The position numbers and the translations under genes were made by a program. This document shows, piece after piece, positions 50,590 to 57,922 of a stretch of DNA of 64,000 nt; the first letter of the stretch is position 1, and every line of letters starts with the position of its first letter. The stretch is taken from NCBI GenBank assembly GCA_965243325.1, contig CBDEUQ010000003.1, forward strand, positions 372,001 to 436,000, in the 5' to 3' direction. Below the pieces are notes generated by a model. The model was not told where the DNA came from. It saw only the letters and a list, made by a program, of their open reading frames with translations, and made no database searches. Source of the DNA: JANQOH01 sp965243325 (lineage in GTDB: Bacteria > Pseudomonadota > Alphaproteobacteria > UBA7887).

Positions 50590-50916
50590 CTAGTCGCCGA
50601 TGGTGGTGTCGGTATCGGTATCCGCGAGGGGCAGCGGGATGTCGGCGACGGAGACGATGCCGGAGATGAGGCCTTCCTGGCGGGCCATTCGCTGCTCGAG
50701 GCGGCCCATGCGGTCTTCGACCGCCGTGACGCGCTGGCCGACGGCGGCGATCTCGGTGCGGAGCTCGGTCCGGATTTCGCGGATGTCCGACCTGAGCCAG
50801 CCGATTAGCGTGACGGTCACGGCTATCTGCGTGAGCGTCATGGTGAAGACGGCGATGATGGTGGGCCAGTCGATCGGGCGCTTGTCGGTAGCGGCGTCAG
50901 CGGCTTGGGATGCCAT
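50590..50916 (-). CDS. Membrane-anchored coiled-coil protein A
   Basis: 108 residues from ATG 50916; the 36 upstream in-frame residues are Arg-rich and lack a site, while ATG 50916 follows a GGAGAAT site. One membrane helix (IIAVFTMTLTQIAVTVTLIG) is followed by a coiled coil (DIREIRTELRTEIAAVGQRV, then VEDRMGRLEQRMARQ). It is a clear paralogue of the product of 51614-52048, including the shared start MAS-ADAATDKR. Similar small membrane coiled-coil proteins occur on many mobile elements; the function is unknown. Confidence 0.65.
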   Translation of the reverse strand: MASQAADAATDKRPIDWPTIIAVFTMTLTQIAVTVTLIGWLRSDIREIRTELRTEIAAVGQRVTAVEDRMGRLEQRMARQEGLISGIVSVADIPLPLADTDTDTTIGD

Positions 50917-51010
50917 GGTGGTATTCTCCGTGAGTGGGGGACGGTGGTCAACGCGGCGGCGGGCGGCGGGCCGGTGTCTGTCGGCGCACCGCCTTCGCGC
51001 CCAGGCGCGT

Positions 51011-51298
51011 CTACCAATTCTCAACGGGTTGTTGGGTGAGGGTGTTTTCGATCATCTGCCGCAGGTCCGGATGCGCTTCGACCTGCTGTCGGAGCCAATC
51101 GTCGACGTCGTATTCGGAGTCCATGTGGGGCGGCGTGCCCCACAGCTCTTCGTAGCGCAGGTACCGCTTCTGGAAGCCGTAGGAGCAATCTTCGAAGACC
51201 GCGATGAGCAGCGTGCGGCGATTGGGATATTCGCCGCTAGAGACGTGGAGGCGGACGTGATCGGGGTTTTCGCCGTGGCGAGAGTGGAGGATCTTCAT
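51011..51298 (-). CDS. Small hypothetical protein
   Basis: 95 residues from ATG 51298 with a strong GGAGGAGA site. The sequence begins MKILHSRHGENPDHVRLHVS and has an acidic helix near the end (DDWLRQQVEAHPDLRQMI). No family is recognised. The leader-like element at 51418-51492 lies about 120 bp upstream, with a 13-codon frame (51344-51385) between. Confidence 0.55.
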   Translation of the reverse strand: MKILHSRHGENPDHVRLHVSSGEYPNRRTLLIAVFEDCSYGFQKRYLRYEELWGTPPHMDSEYDVDDWLRQQVEAHPDLRQMIENTLTQQPVENW

Positions 51299-51417
51299 CG
51301 GTTTCTCCTCCGAAATGATGCAGCGAAGGCGTGGCGGAGCCGGCTATAGGTCGAGCTCGTAGTTCGGGCCGGGGCGGTTCGCCATGCTCGCGGGCGTCGC
51401 CGGCAGTGCTGCGATCG

Positions 51418-51492
51418 GTTCAGGGTTTCGACGATGGTTCGGAGGGTGTTCGACCCTTCCGTTTCACCCGAGCCCGGCCTTCCTTCCCCTCT
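51418..51492 (-). promoter_or_regulatory. ssb-type leader not followed by ssb (copy 4)
   Basis: Fourth member of the leader family, with a perfect hairpin AGGGT/ACCCT at 51443-51457 and the GGAAGG block. The short frame here reads MKRKGRTPSEPSSKP and ends before the next gene. No ssb follows, so an ssb may have been lost or the element controls the gene at 51011. Confidence 0.5.
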
Positions 51493-51613
51493 TGACGTCG
51501 GCGTGCGGCACGGCCCGGCGGGTGAGTGTCCGGCGCCGATGCGCGGGCGTGGACGCGGCGTGCATCGCGGCTGGAGGGGGAGAGGTGGCGCGGGGTCGCC
51601 GGCTGGTCGTCGG

Positions 51614-52048
51614 CTACTCGCCGGCGGAGGCGTCGGGATCCGGGGGAGGCAGCGGGGCGTCGGCGGGGGAGGGGATGCGGGAGTTGAGGACTTCCTGGCG
51701 CGTCATGCGGTCCTCGAGGGGCCTGATGCGGCCCCCGAGCGCAGTGACGCGCTGGCCGACGGCAACGATCTCGGCGCGAAGGTCGGCGCGGGTGTCGGCG
51801 ATGTCTGCGCGCAGCTCGGCACGGACGTTGGAGATCTCGGCGCGCAGCTCGGCGCGGGTGTCGGCGATCGCGGTGTGGAGCTCGGCGCGGGTGAGGGCGA
51901 TGTCGGACCGAAGCGAGATGAACATCGCGACGGTGATGGCGAGTTGCGTGAGCATCAGGGTGAAGAGCGCGACGCCGAGGCCCGGCGTGAGCCTGGTCCA
52001 GTCGAAGGTGCGCTTGTCGGTAGCGGCGTCGGCGGTTTCGGATGCCAT
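51614..52048 (-). CDS. Membrane-anchored coiled-coil protein B
   Basis: 144 residues from ATG 52048; the longer frame to 52189 runs into the IS. It is a paralogue of protein A with the same N-terminus (MASETADAATDKR), a membrane helix (VALFTLMLTQLAITVAMFI) and a longer coiled coil. The latter contains three 11-residue repeats of the type ADTRAELRAEI. The IS copy 2 lies 50 bp upstream of the start and separates the gene from its original upstream region, which carried a 39-bp repeat. Confidence 0.65.
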   Translation of the reverse strand: MASETADAATDKRTFDWTRLTPGLGVALFTLMLTQLAITVAMFISLRSDIALTRAELHTAIADTRAELRAEISNVRAELRADIADTRADLRAEIVAVGQRVTALGGRIRPLEDRMTRQEVLNSRIPSPADAPLPPPDPDASAGE

Positions 52049-52098
52049 GGCGGTATTCTCCGTGAGTTGGGGACGGGGGTCAACGCGGCCGCGGGCGG

Positions 52099-53378
52099 GG
52101 TGACGTAAGAATTTATGTGTCAGGTGGGAAGGGGGTACTCCCTGTGGTGACGACAACCACAAACAGGAGCACCCCGCATGTCCCAGCAAGCTGCGACGAT
52201 CATGAGCCTACCCCAGGCCTTTGAGGTGGTGAAGGAGATGCAGGCAGGCGGACTGGACTGGGGCGAGGGCTACCGCCCGCTCGGCCGCCAGGCGCTGGCC
52301 GAGATCATCGAGGGCCGGATGGCCGAGGCGGTGGATCGCTGGCTCGACAACCTCGACGCCGGCGCGATGCGCGACCGGCGCAACGGGACCTACCGCCGCT
52401 GCCTGCTGAGCGAGCTCGGCGACATCGAGCTCAACGTGCCGCGCACCCGGCACTTCTGCCCGACCGGGGTTGTGAAGAGCTACGCAAGGCGCGCGCCGGA
52501 GATCGACCGTGCCATCCTGGCCGGCTTCGTGCTGGGGCTTTCGACGCGCAAGGTGGGCGAGGTCCTGCTGGCCCTGCTCGGGCGCCCGGTCTCGGCCGCG
52601 ACGGTGAGCCGGGTCTCCAAGACGCTCGACATGGCGGTCGAGGCCTTCCACCGCAGGCCGCTGAAGAACGCCTACAAGGCGCTGATGCTCGACGGCGTGG
52701 TGCTGGCCCGCAAGACCGGCGCCGGCGCGCTCAGGAGGCCGGTCCTGGTGGCGCTCGGCATCCGCCCCGACGGCAAGAAGGAGATCATCGACTTCCATCT
52801 CGCCGTCAGCGAAGGCGCCCGCGAGTGGGAAGTGTTCCTCAACCGGCTGTACCACCGCGGGCTCACCGGCGAAGGCCTTGAGATGATCTGCGTCGATGGC
52901 GGCAAGGGCCTGCTGGCTGCCTTGCCGTTCGTCTATCCCGGCATCCCGGTTCAGAGGTGCTGGGCGCACAAGATGCGCAACATCCTCAACAAGGTCCGCA
53001 AGGCCGACCAGGAGGCCGTCAAGGCCGATGTCCACGCCGTCATGAATGCAAAGAGCCGCCGCAAGGCCCAGAGCGCCGCCCGACGCTTCGCCGACCGCTG
53101 GCAAAGCACCTACCCCAAGGCCGTCGCCTGCCTGCGCAGCGATCTCGACGAGCTGCTCACCTGCTTCCGCTACCGGACCCTCGATGAGCGAAAGCGGGTC
53201 AGGACCACCAACGCCATCGAACGAAGGTTCCGGGAGGTCCGCAGACGAACCCGGCCCATGGGAACCTTCCAGGACCGGACCTCAATGGACCGCGTCCTCT
53301 ACGCGGTATTCATCCACGAAAACAAGTCTCAGGGAATCAGCACCCCCGTCTCCCTGACACATAACTCTTGACGTTACC
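52099..53378 (+). mobile_element. IS256-family insertion sequence, copy 2
   Basis: 1280 bp with the same ends and transposase as copy 1, flanked by its own 8-bp duplication GCGGGCGG (52091-52098 and 53379-53386). Separate target duplications show that the two copies inserted independently and do not bound a composite transposon that moved as a unit. It separates the 51614-52048 gene from its upstream control region. Confidence 0.95.
52178..53371 (+). CDS. IS256-family transposase (copy 2)
   Basis: 397 residues, the same protein as the copy at 43749 with the DDE residues in LMLDGVVL, MICVDGGKGL and NAIERRFREV. The frame is intact. The lack of visible differences between the two copies indicates recent movement within this element. 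Confidence 0.95.
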   Translation: MSQQAATIMSLPQAFEVVKEMQAGGLDWGEGYRPLGRQALAEIIEGRMAEAVDRWLDNLDAGAMRDRRNGTYRRCLLSELGDIELNVPRTRHFCPTGVVKSYARRAPEIDRAILAGFVLGLSTRKVGEVLLALLGRPVSAATVSRVSKTLDMAVEAFHRRPLKNAYKALMLDGVVLARKTGAGALRRPVLVALGIRPDGKKEIIDFHLAVSEGAREWEVFLNRLYHRGLTGEGLEMICVDGGKGLLAALPFVYPGIPVQRCWAHKMRNILNKVRKADQEAVKADVHAVMNAKSRRKAQSAARRFADRWQSTYPKAVACLRSDLDELLTCFRYRTLDERKRVRTTNAIERRFREVRRRTRPMGTFQDRTSMDRVLYAVFIHENKSQGISTPVSLTHNS

Positions 53379-53438
53379 GCGGGCGGGGTGACGGCGTCCG
53401 TCGGCGCACCGGTGCCGCGGCCGGGTGCGGGAGGGACG

Positions 53439-53477
53439 GGAGCAAGTGGACATTGCGGCCGTTTGGCGGTTGTTCGG
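53439..53477. repeat. 39-bp conserved intergenic repeat, copy B
   Basis: Second copy of the repeat at 49486. Before the IS inserted it lay about 100 bp upstream of the 52048 start, comparable with the other copies and the genes they precede. Confidence 0.6.
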
Positions 53478-53507
53478 GCAGCGGGTGTTGCTTCCCGGGG
53501 CCGGCGG

Positions 53508-53972
53508 TCAGGACGGAAAGGTGAGGTTCGGCGGCTCGAGCACGGTGATCGTGCAAGTGGCGCTTGCAAGGCGCGCTTCGATGATCGGTCGCACGGCCTG
53601 CCAGTCGAGGCCGCCGAGCCCGCAGCCGAGGGGTGGGATCGCGAGGGACGCAATGCCGTGCCGTGGGATGGCGGCGGCGAGGTTCTGCAGCCCGGCGTCG
53701 ATGTCGCCGATCGCGCTGGGGTTGCGCCAGTGGCGCTTCGTCGGGAAATGCACGATCCACCTCGGGCGTCCGGAGCGCGTGGCGTAGACGAACATCCGGC
53801 CGGGGAGGACTTGGCCTCGCGCGCAGGCGTCGCGATAGGCGATGAACGCGTCGGGAAACCGGTGCTTGAACTGGCGCGCGAGTCCGCGGCCCATGACGCC
53901 GACGCAGTTGACGGGGTTGACGATGGCATCGGCGGGCTGGGCGAAGATGTCGCCCGTGGTGAAGTGGATCAT
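53508..53972 (-). CDS. DarG-like macrodomain protein (DNA ADP-ribosylglycohydrolase type)
   Basis: 154 residues from ATG 53972 (GGGAGC site), a single macrodomain. The blocks VNPVNCVGVMGRGLARQFK, IVHFPTKRHWRNPS and AIPPLGCGLGGLDW match the DarG/TARG1 class, including the lysine in FPTKRHW that acts in catalysis in that class. DarG removes ADP-ribose placed on single-stranded DNA by the toxin DarT and also has a C-terminal DarT-binding region. That region is absent here and no darT is found in the window. The enzyme is therefore probably a free-standing eraser of DNA (or RNA) ADP-ribosylation. It lies next to alkB and near the ssb genes. Confidence 0.88.
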   Translation of the reverse strand: MIHFTTGDIFAQPADAIVNPVNCVGVMGRGLARQFKHRFPDAFIAYRDACARGQVLPGRMFVYATRSGRPRWIVHFPTKRHWRNPSAIGDIDAGLQNLAAAIPRHGIASLAIPPLGCGLGGLDWQAVRPIIEARLASATCTITVLEPPNLTFPS

Positions 53973-54024
53973 GGTCGTGCTCCCGGCTGGTTGGGTCGGG
54001 TGAGGGAGCCGGCCTTCGGCTCAA

Positions 54025-54594
54025 TCACGAGCGGGGCGGCGGCGACGCGAGGGTGCGGAAGGTTGCGGAGATGCGCGTGAGCGGCTCGGCGCGGGTGTCC
54101 ACGGGGTCGATGCCGTGCATCCATGCCGTGCGGGCCGGGCCGCGGAGGACGAGGACGGAACGGCGCGGGAGTATCGCGAGCTGGTCGCCCGGGATGCCTT
54201 CGCGGCGGTAGGGTCGGGTGGCGCGTGGGCGGAAGCGCATTGTCCAGGTGGCACCGAGCGAGAGGGACGCGACAATCGGGCCGAAGTCGGCGTGGTCGGC
54301 GTGCATCCCGATGCCCTGTCCCGGTCGGTATTCGTTGACGATGCACTGGACGGGGAGACGGTTGTCGAAGTGGGGGCGGAGGCGGGCCGCGATTGCGACG
54401 GTCCACATGGGAAACGGGGTGGCGGGTTCCGGGGGCGTGGTGCCGCGGTAGTCGTAGCGGTAGCCGTAATGCTGGACGCGGCGTGAGAGGTCCGTAAGCC
54501 AGGGAGCCTCCGAGATGCGCTGGAGGATGCGCGTCTCTTCGTCCTCCGTGATGAAGTCGTAAATGAGGCGGGCACCGGCGTCGAAAATGGACAT
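54025..54594 (-). CDS. alkB: AlkB-like 2-oxoglutarate/Fe(II) dioxygenase
   Basis: 189 residues from ATG 54594 with GGAGCC upstream. AlkB features: the substrate-side motif RVQHYGYRYDY, the iron ligands in GMHADHADF (HxD) and a distal His in WMHGID, then the 2-oxoglutarate-binding RISATFR. AlkB enzymes remove methyl groups from bases in single-stranded DNA or RNA. The length is normal. Adjacent to the macrodomain gene, it adds to a set of enzymes that repair or unmask single-stranded DNA. Its transcription unit has a 39-bp repeat upstream (54765). Confidence 0.9.
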   Translation of the reverse strand: MSIFDAGARLIYDFITEDEETRILQRISEAPWLTDLSRRVQHYGYRYDYRGTTPPEPATPFPMWTVAIAARLRPHFDNRLPVQCIVNEYRPGQGIGMHADHADFGPIVASLSLGATWTMRFRPRATRPYRREGIPGDQLAILPRRSVLVLRGPARTAWMHGIDPVDTRAEPLTRISATFRTLASPPPRS

Positions 54595-54764
54595 GGCGGG
54601 CTCCTGTGCGGGCGGTCGCGCGGCGTCGGGAGACTCCGCGCGGTGATCGCCTCGCGCCGTCCTCTACCTCTTTTCTCGGCGCAGAGATCGCGCCCCGGCC
54701 GCCTCTACCGGCGGCCGAGGGTGAGGACCGGGGCGCGGTCGGTCGGAGGGCGGCGGTGCGGTGG

Positions 54765-54803
54765 GGAGCAAGTGGACATTGTGACCGTTTGCGGTTTGTT
54801 CGG
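54765..54803. repeat. 39-bp conserved intergenic repeat, copy C
   Basis: Third copy of the repeat at 49486, 170 bp upstream of alkB. The region 54606-54841 holding it has no gene and is the leader side of alkB. Confidence 0.6.
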
Positions 54804-54841
54804 AGGGCTGGAATACGCGGTGCCGGTGTTGGGGACGGTCG

Positions 54842-55075
54842 CTAGATGTGGTTGTCCTCCGTGTCGATGCACCAGCCGAATGAGAGCCAGCGATCGGGCG
54901 TGAGGTGGGGCGTGGGGTCTCGGTGGTACGTCAGGAGGCGGACGGCGCGCGGGTGGGTGCTGCGGTGCTCGAGTTGGAGCGAGTCGGTTTGGCCGTAGGG
55001 GAAGCACTGGTCGTAGCGCAGCATGTCGTACGGGAAGTGGCCGGCTCCGCGGACTGTGAAGATCGTGGAACGCAT
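54842..55075 (-). CDS. Small hypothetical protein
   Basis: 77 residues from ATG 55075 behind GGAGACCACC. It contains aromatic and charged segments (GHFPYDMLRYDQCFPYGQTD) and ends WLSFGWCIDTEDNHI. No recognised domain. It is divergent from the two plus-strand genes that follow, with a shared 37-bp upstream region. Confidence 0.5.
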   Translation of the reverse strand: MRSTIFTVRGAGHFPYDMLRYDQCFPYGQTDSLQLEHRSTHPRAVRLLTYHRDPTPHLTPDRWLSFGWCIDTEDNHI

Positions 55076-55112
55076 GGTGGTCTCCGGTCGAGTGGAAGGG
55101 ATACGCGGCGAT

Positions 55113-55295
55113 GTGCCGTGGCGCGGATGGGGAGCGGTGATTGGTGGCGGTGCGGCGGCCGCCGGCGTGTTCGTGGGTGTAATCGGGGTGGGCGGGTGGG
55201 TGTTCAAGGAGCTGGTGGTGTGCCTGTCGAATGGGCCATGTATCGAAAGCTTGGATGCTGACAATTGTAAGCGGATTGCGTTGATGCGATCCTGA
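55113..55295 (+). CDS. Possible 60-residue membrane peptide
   Basis: GTG at 55113 with GGAAGGG upstream. One Gly/Ala/Val-rich membrane helix (AVIGGGAAAAGVFVGVIGVG) is followed by a short tail with two Cys (VCLSNGPCIESLDADNC). It precedes the secreted Ala-rich gene by 30 bp in the same direction. The evidence is topology and spacing only. Confidence 0.35.
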   Translation: MPWRGWGAVIGGGAAAAGVFVGVIGVGGWVFKELVVCLSNGPCIESLDADNCKRIALMRS

Positions 55296-55325
55296 GGCTG
55301 TGTCTCGGTGAAGGTGGGGTAACGA

Positions 55326-56042
55326 ATGAGACAATCGATCCGCTTGGGCGTCGTGTTGGCCGCCCTGATTGCCGTCGCGCCAGCGGCCGCAGTCGATATG
55401 GAAGAATGCCTGCCGGTGTTCGAGGCCGATCAGATGCTCGACGAGGCGGTCGCGCCGGCGCTGGCGGCCTACAGGGAGGCGGATGTGGCGGCGGATGCGG
55501 CCTACCGCGACACGCGGGCGGCGGTGGATTGGGCCCGCCACGAGGCGCGGGCGGCGGCGCGGGCGTCCCGCGACGAGGTGGTCGCGGTGGCACGAGCGGT
55601 TCGGGACGAGGCGGATGCGGCGGCGGATGCGGCCCGCCGCGAGGGGTGGGCGGCGGCGCAGGCGGCCTACAGCCCGGGCTCGGCAGCGGGGCTGGCGGCC
55701 TACCTCGAGGCGGGGGAGGCGGCGGATGCGGCCTACCACGAGGCGCGGGCGGCGGCGCTGGCGGCCTTCAGGGAGGCGCGGGCGCCGGCGCTGGCGGCCT
55801 ACAGGGAGGCGGATGCGGCGGCGGATGCGGCCTACGACGAGGCGGTTGCGCCGGCGGATGCGGCCCGTCGCGAGGCGCTGGCGGCGGCGGATGCGGCCTA
55901 TGACGAGGTGTATGCGGCGGCGGAACTAGAAAGGGAGCGCACGTTGTGGGACGCCTATCCCGGCCCGACAAGCGAGAACGAGGCTGTCGCCCTTCGTCTA
56001 GTCAACAAGTGGTTGCAGGACTGCCGCGGGCTCCTCGAATAG
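55326..56042 (+). CDS. Secreted Ala-rich 11-residue-repeat protein
   Basis: 238 residues from ATG 55326. A signal peptide (LGVVLAALIAVAPAAAVDM) is followed by about 155 residues of approximate 11-residue repeats with the consensus A-x-AA-Y/R-R-EA-x-AA (for example AAYREADAAADAAYDEA). Undecad repeats of this kind usually form long right-handed helical bundles or LEA-like extended helices. A Cys-containing tail closes it (WLQDCRGLLE), and another Cys lies near the N-terminus. The DNA shows matching 33-bp periodicity. It runs against the direction of its neighbours. No family is recognised; it is probably periplasmic or outer-surface. Confidence 0.7.
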   Translation: MRQSIRLGVVLAALIAVAPAAAVDMEECLPVFEADQMLDEAVAPALAAYREADVAADAAYRDTRAAVDWARHEARAAARASRDEVVAVARAVRDEADAAADAARREGWAAAQAAYSPGSAAGLAAYLEAGEAADAAYHEARAAALAAFREARAPALAAYREADAAADAAYDEAVAPADAARREALAAADAAYDEVYAAAELERERTLWDAYPGPTSENEAVALRLVNKWLQDCRGLLE

Positions 56043-56247
56043 GAGCGCCGCGCCACGTGCGGCCCGGGGAGCTGCGCGATCGACGGCGGCCGCGAGCCAC
56101 GACGGCCGTCGATCGCGGAGAAGCGAATCGAAATGGTTCGGGGTATAGCCTGTGCCCTCGCAGGGGTCGCATTGGATGAGGCCGGGGGTCGTGAACGCGG
56201 GGATCCAGAGTGTGATGCGGTCCTCGGTGTACGCTGTGCAGGGAGCA
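55998..56247 (-). pseudogene. Possible DnaJ-type zinc-motif fragment without a start
   Basis: A frame open from inside the Toprim gene to the TAG at 55998 contains TLWIPAFTTPGLIQCDPCEG followed by TGYTP, a CxxCxGxG motif as in DnaJ-type zinc fingers. No ATG, GTG or TTG with a site precedes it. It may be the remnant of a gene or the end of a frameshifted one. Confidence 0.3.
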
Positions 56248-57240
56248 TCAGGCGTCTTGGTCCTGCAGAAGGTGCTGGACGCGTTCGGTGAGGCCGTCGG
56301 CGCCTAATTGAACGAGGTCGTCGTTCCAGTCATTGCCGGAGGGGCAGATGACGATGGCGAGGATGCCTTTGTCTCGGCAGGTGGCTTGGAGGGCGTCGGC
56401 GGCGGCTTTGCCGGCGGGGTCGTTGTCGCGGGCGATGATGATGCGGCGGGTGCCGGCGGGCGGCGAGAACGCGGGGAGGTTGCTGGCGGAAAGTGCGGCG
56501 GCGGAGCCGGCTTTGGGGAACGCGGTGGCGATCGAGAGGAGGGTTTCGATTCCCTCGGCGACGACGAGGGTGGGGTTGGCGGGGGTGACGTTGCGCAGCC
56601 TGACGGCGTGACGCTGCATTGGGCCGAGTGTCTTGCGGGGGTCGGGAACGCGGGCTTTGCGTGGGCGTTGGGGATCGAGATAGGTGCGATGGACGGCGCG
56701 GATCCGGCCGTCGGGTTCCGTCACAGCGGCGACGAGCGCGGGGAATCGGTTGGTCTGGTCGCCTTGCCGGTAGGTAAGGGTCGGGTGAAAGCGGAGCGAC
56801 GGGAAGCGGCAATGTCGGATTGCGCGGGCCTGGAGGTAGGTCTCGGCGTGGGTGTGCGCGATGGGGCGGCTGTGGTTCCAGATCCTCCGTGCGGCGGCGG
56901 TGGGGTCGTAGTGGGCCGGCGCTGGGGTTGAGGACGGTTTCGGGGTTGGTTCCGGGAGTGCGAGGAACGCGCGGGCTTCGGTGATCGCTTCGGAGACGGT
57001 GGTGGCGCGGGTGTGGTGCTGGATGAAGTCGAGGAGATCGCCGTGTTCGCCGGTGGAGTAGTCGTTCCATTTGCCGGCGCGGCCGGGGCCTGAGAGGCGG
57101 ACGACGAACGATCTGCCGGGGGCGCCGTGGATGTCGCCGGCGACCCAGTAGTTGCCCTGCTTGCGGCCGGAGGGGAGGTAGTGTCGGCAGACGTTCTCGG
57201 CTTGGTTGGCGAGGGCGTCGGCTATGTCGCGGGCGTTCAT
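56248..57240 (-). CDS. DUF7146/Toprim-domain primase-like protein
   Basis: 330 residues from ATG 57240. Residues 1-95 resemble the N-terminal region of plasmid and phage primase-helicase proteins (RSFVVRLSGPGRAGKWNDYS, then GEHGDLLDFI). Residues 210-310 are a Toprim domain: the catalytic Glu in LVVAEGIETLLS and the DxD in IIIARDNDPAGKAAA. Toprim proteins of this class occur widely on alphaproteobacterial plasmids and may prime the complementary strand in the recipient. No separate polymerase domain is seen, so primase activity is not certain. It is followed by a group of small accessory genes. Confidence 0.82.
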   Translation of the reverse strand: MNARDIADALANQAENVCRHYLPSGRKQGNYWVAGDIHGAPGRSFVVRLSGPGRAGKWNDYSTGEHGDLLDFIQHHTRATTVSEAITEARAFLALPEPTPKPSSTPAPAHYDPTAAARRIWNHSRPIAHTHAETYLQARAIRHCRFPSLRFHPTLTYRQGDQTNRFPALVAAVTEPDGRIRAVHRTYLDPQRPRKARVPDPRKTLGPMQRHAVRLRNVTPANPTLVVAEGIETLLSIATAFPKAGSAAALSASNLPAFSPPAGTRRIIIARDNDPAGKAAADALQATCRDKGILAIVICPSGNDWNDDLVQLGADGLTERVQHLLQDQDA

Positions 57241-57309
57241 CGAGATGCTCCGTGGGGATGATAGGGGTGCGGGGGGTGTTTTGCGAGAGCGGTCTGTGTG
57301 CGCAGGGCG

Positions 57310-57549
57310 CTATTCGAGGTCCTCGATGGAGAAAACGAAGGCGTCGTCGTGTTCAAGGGGATCGCGGGGGTGTTTGACGGCGGGGTTGCCGGGGAAGCGG
57401 CGGCGGAGCGCGCGGCCGGCTTCCTCGGCGTTGAAAGCGTATCCGACGGGGTAATGGGGGGATGGGGGTGATCGGCGCTGTTCGAGGGCCTTGGCGTGAA
57501 GCTTATGGCTTCGCGGGTTGAGGAAGACGGGCTTGCGGAATCGTTCCAT
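57310..57549 (-). CDS. Small hypothetical protein
   Basis: 79 residues from ATG 57549. Basic N-terminus (MERFRKPVFLNPRSHKLHAK), then YPVGYAFNAEEAGRALRRRF and an acidic C-terminus (EHDDAFVFSIEDLE). It is an alpha-beta protein without a recognised domain. It lies 69 bp upstream of the Toprim gene. Confidence 0.5.
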   Translation of the reverse strand: MERFRKPVFLNPRSHKLHAKALEQRRSPPSPHYPVGYAFNAEEAGRALRRRFPGNPAVKHPRDPLEHDDAFVFSIEDLE

Positions 57550-57617
57550 GGCGGGGCTCGCGGGTGGTTGCGGGTTGCGGGGGAGAGGGGTGCGCCGTTG
57601 GCGGGGAGGGTCGGGGT

Positions 57618-57866
57618 TCAGATTTCCTTCTCGTCGGCGGCCTGGTAGGCGTCGGGTGCGATCGGGTGGGGCTCGAGCCCCATCTCGACGCGGACGGCGT
57701 TGGCGGCCTCCATGCAATTCTGGCAGATGGGTTCGCGGGGGTATGAGGGGTCGGTAATGAGTTTGCCGTCGGGGCTGCGCTTGGCGCGGATGGAAGGGAC
57801 GGTGTGGGGGTTGCCGGCTGCGAGGTTGTTGCAGGCGATGCAGCGGAAGGTGAGGAGTGCGTACAT
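57618..57866 (-). CDS. Small zinc-ribbon-like protein
   Basis: 82 residues from ATG 57866. Two CxxC pairs, CIACNN near the start and CQNCMEAAN near residue 52, fit a zinc ribbon. The segment between them is Lys/Arg/Pro-rich. The C-terminus is acidic. This type of four-Cys protein is common on phages and plasmids, probably for nucleic-acid or protein contacts. Confidence 0.65.
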   Translation of the reverse strand: MYALLTFRCIACNNLAAGNPHTVPSIRAKRSPDGKLITDPSYPREPICQNCMEAANAVRVEMGLEPHPIAPDAYQAADEKEI

Positions 57867-57922
57867 GGCGCCTCGGATGGTCGGGTGAAGGGGAGGGGTG
57901 TGGGATGAGGCGGTTTGGTGAA

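Noticed and set aside
51344..51385. 13-codon frame (MANRPGPNYELDL) between leader copy 4 and the 51011 gene
   Set aside because: No ribosome-binding site and too short to judge; noted only as part of the leader region.
43670..53378. Composite transposon bounded by the two IS copies
   Set aside because: The outer flanks do not match, and each IS has its own 8-bp duplication, so the copies inserted separately.
53508..53972. Complete DarTG toxin-antitoxin system
   Set aside because: No DarT-like frame is adjacent or elsewhere in the window and the macrodomain protein lacks the DarT-binding C-terminal region.
55464..55920. CRISPR-like or iteron array
   Set aside because: The 33-bp periodicity follows the 11-residue protein repeat inside one gene and the units are imperfect.
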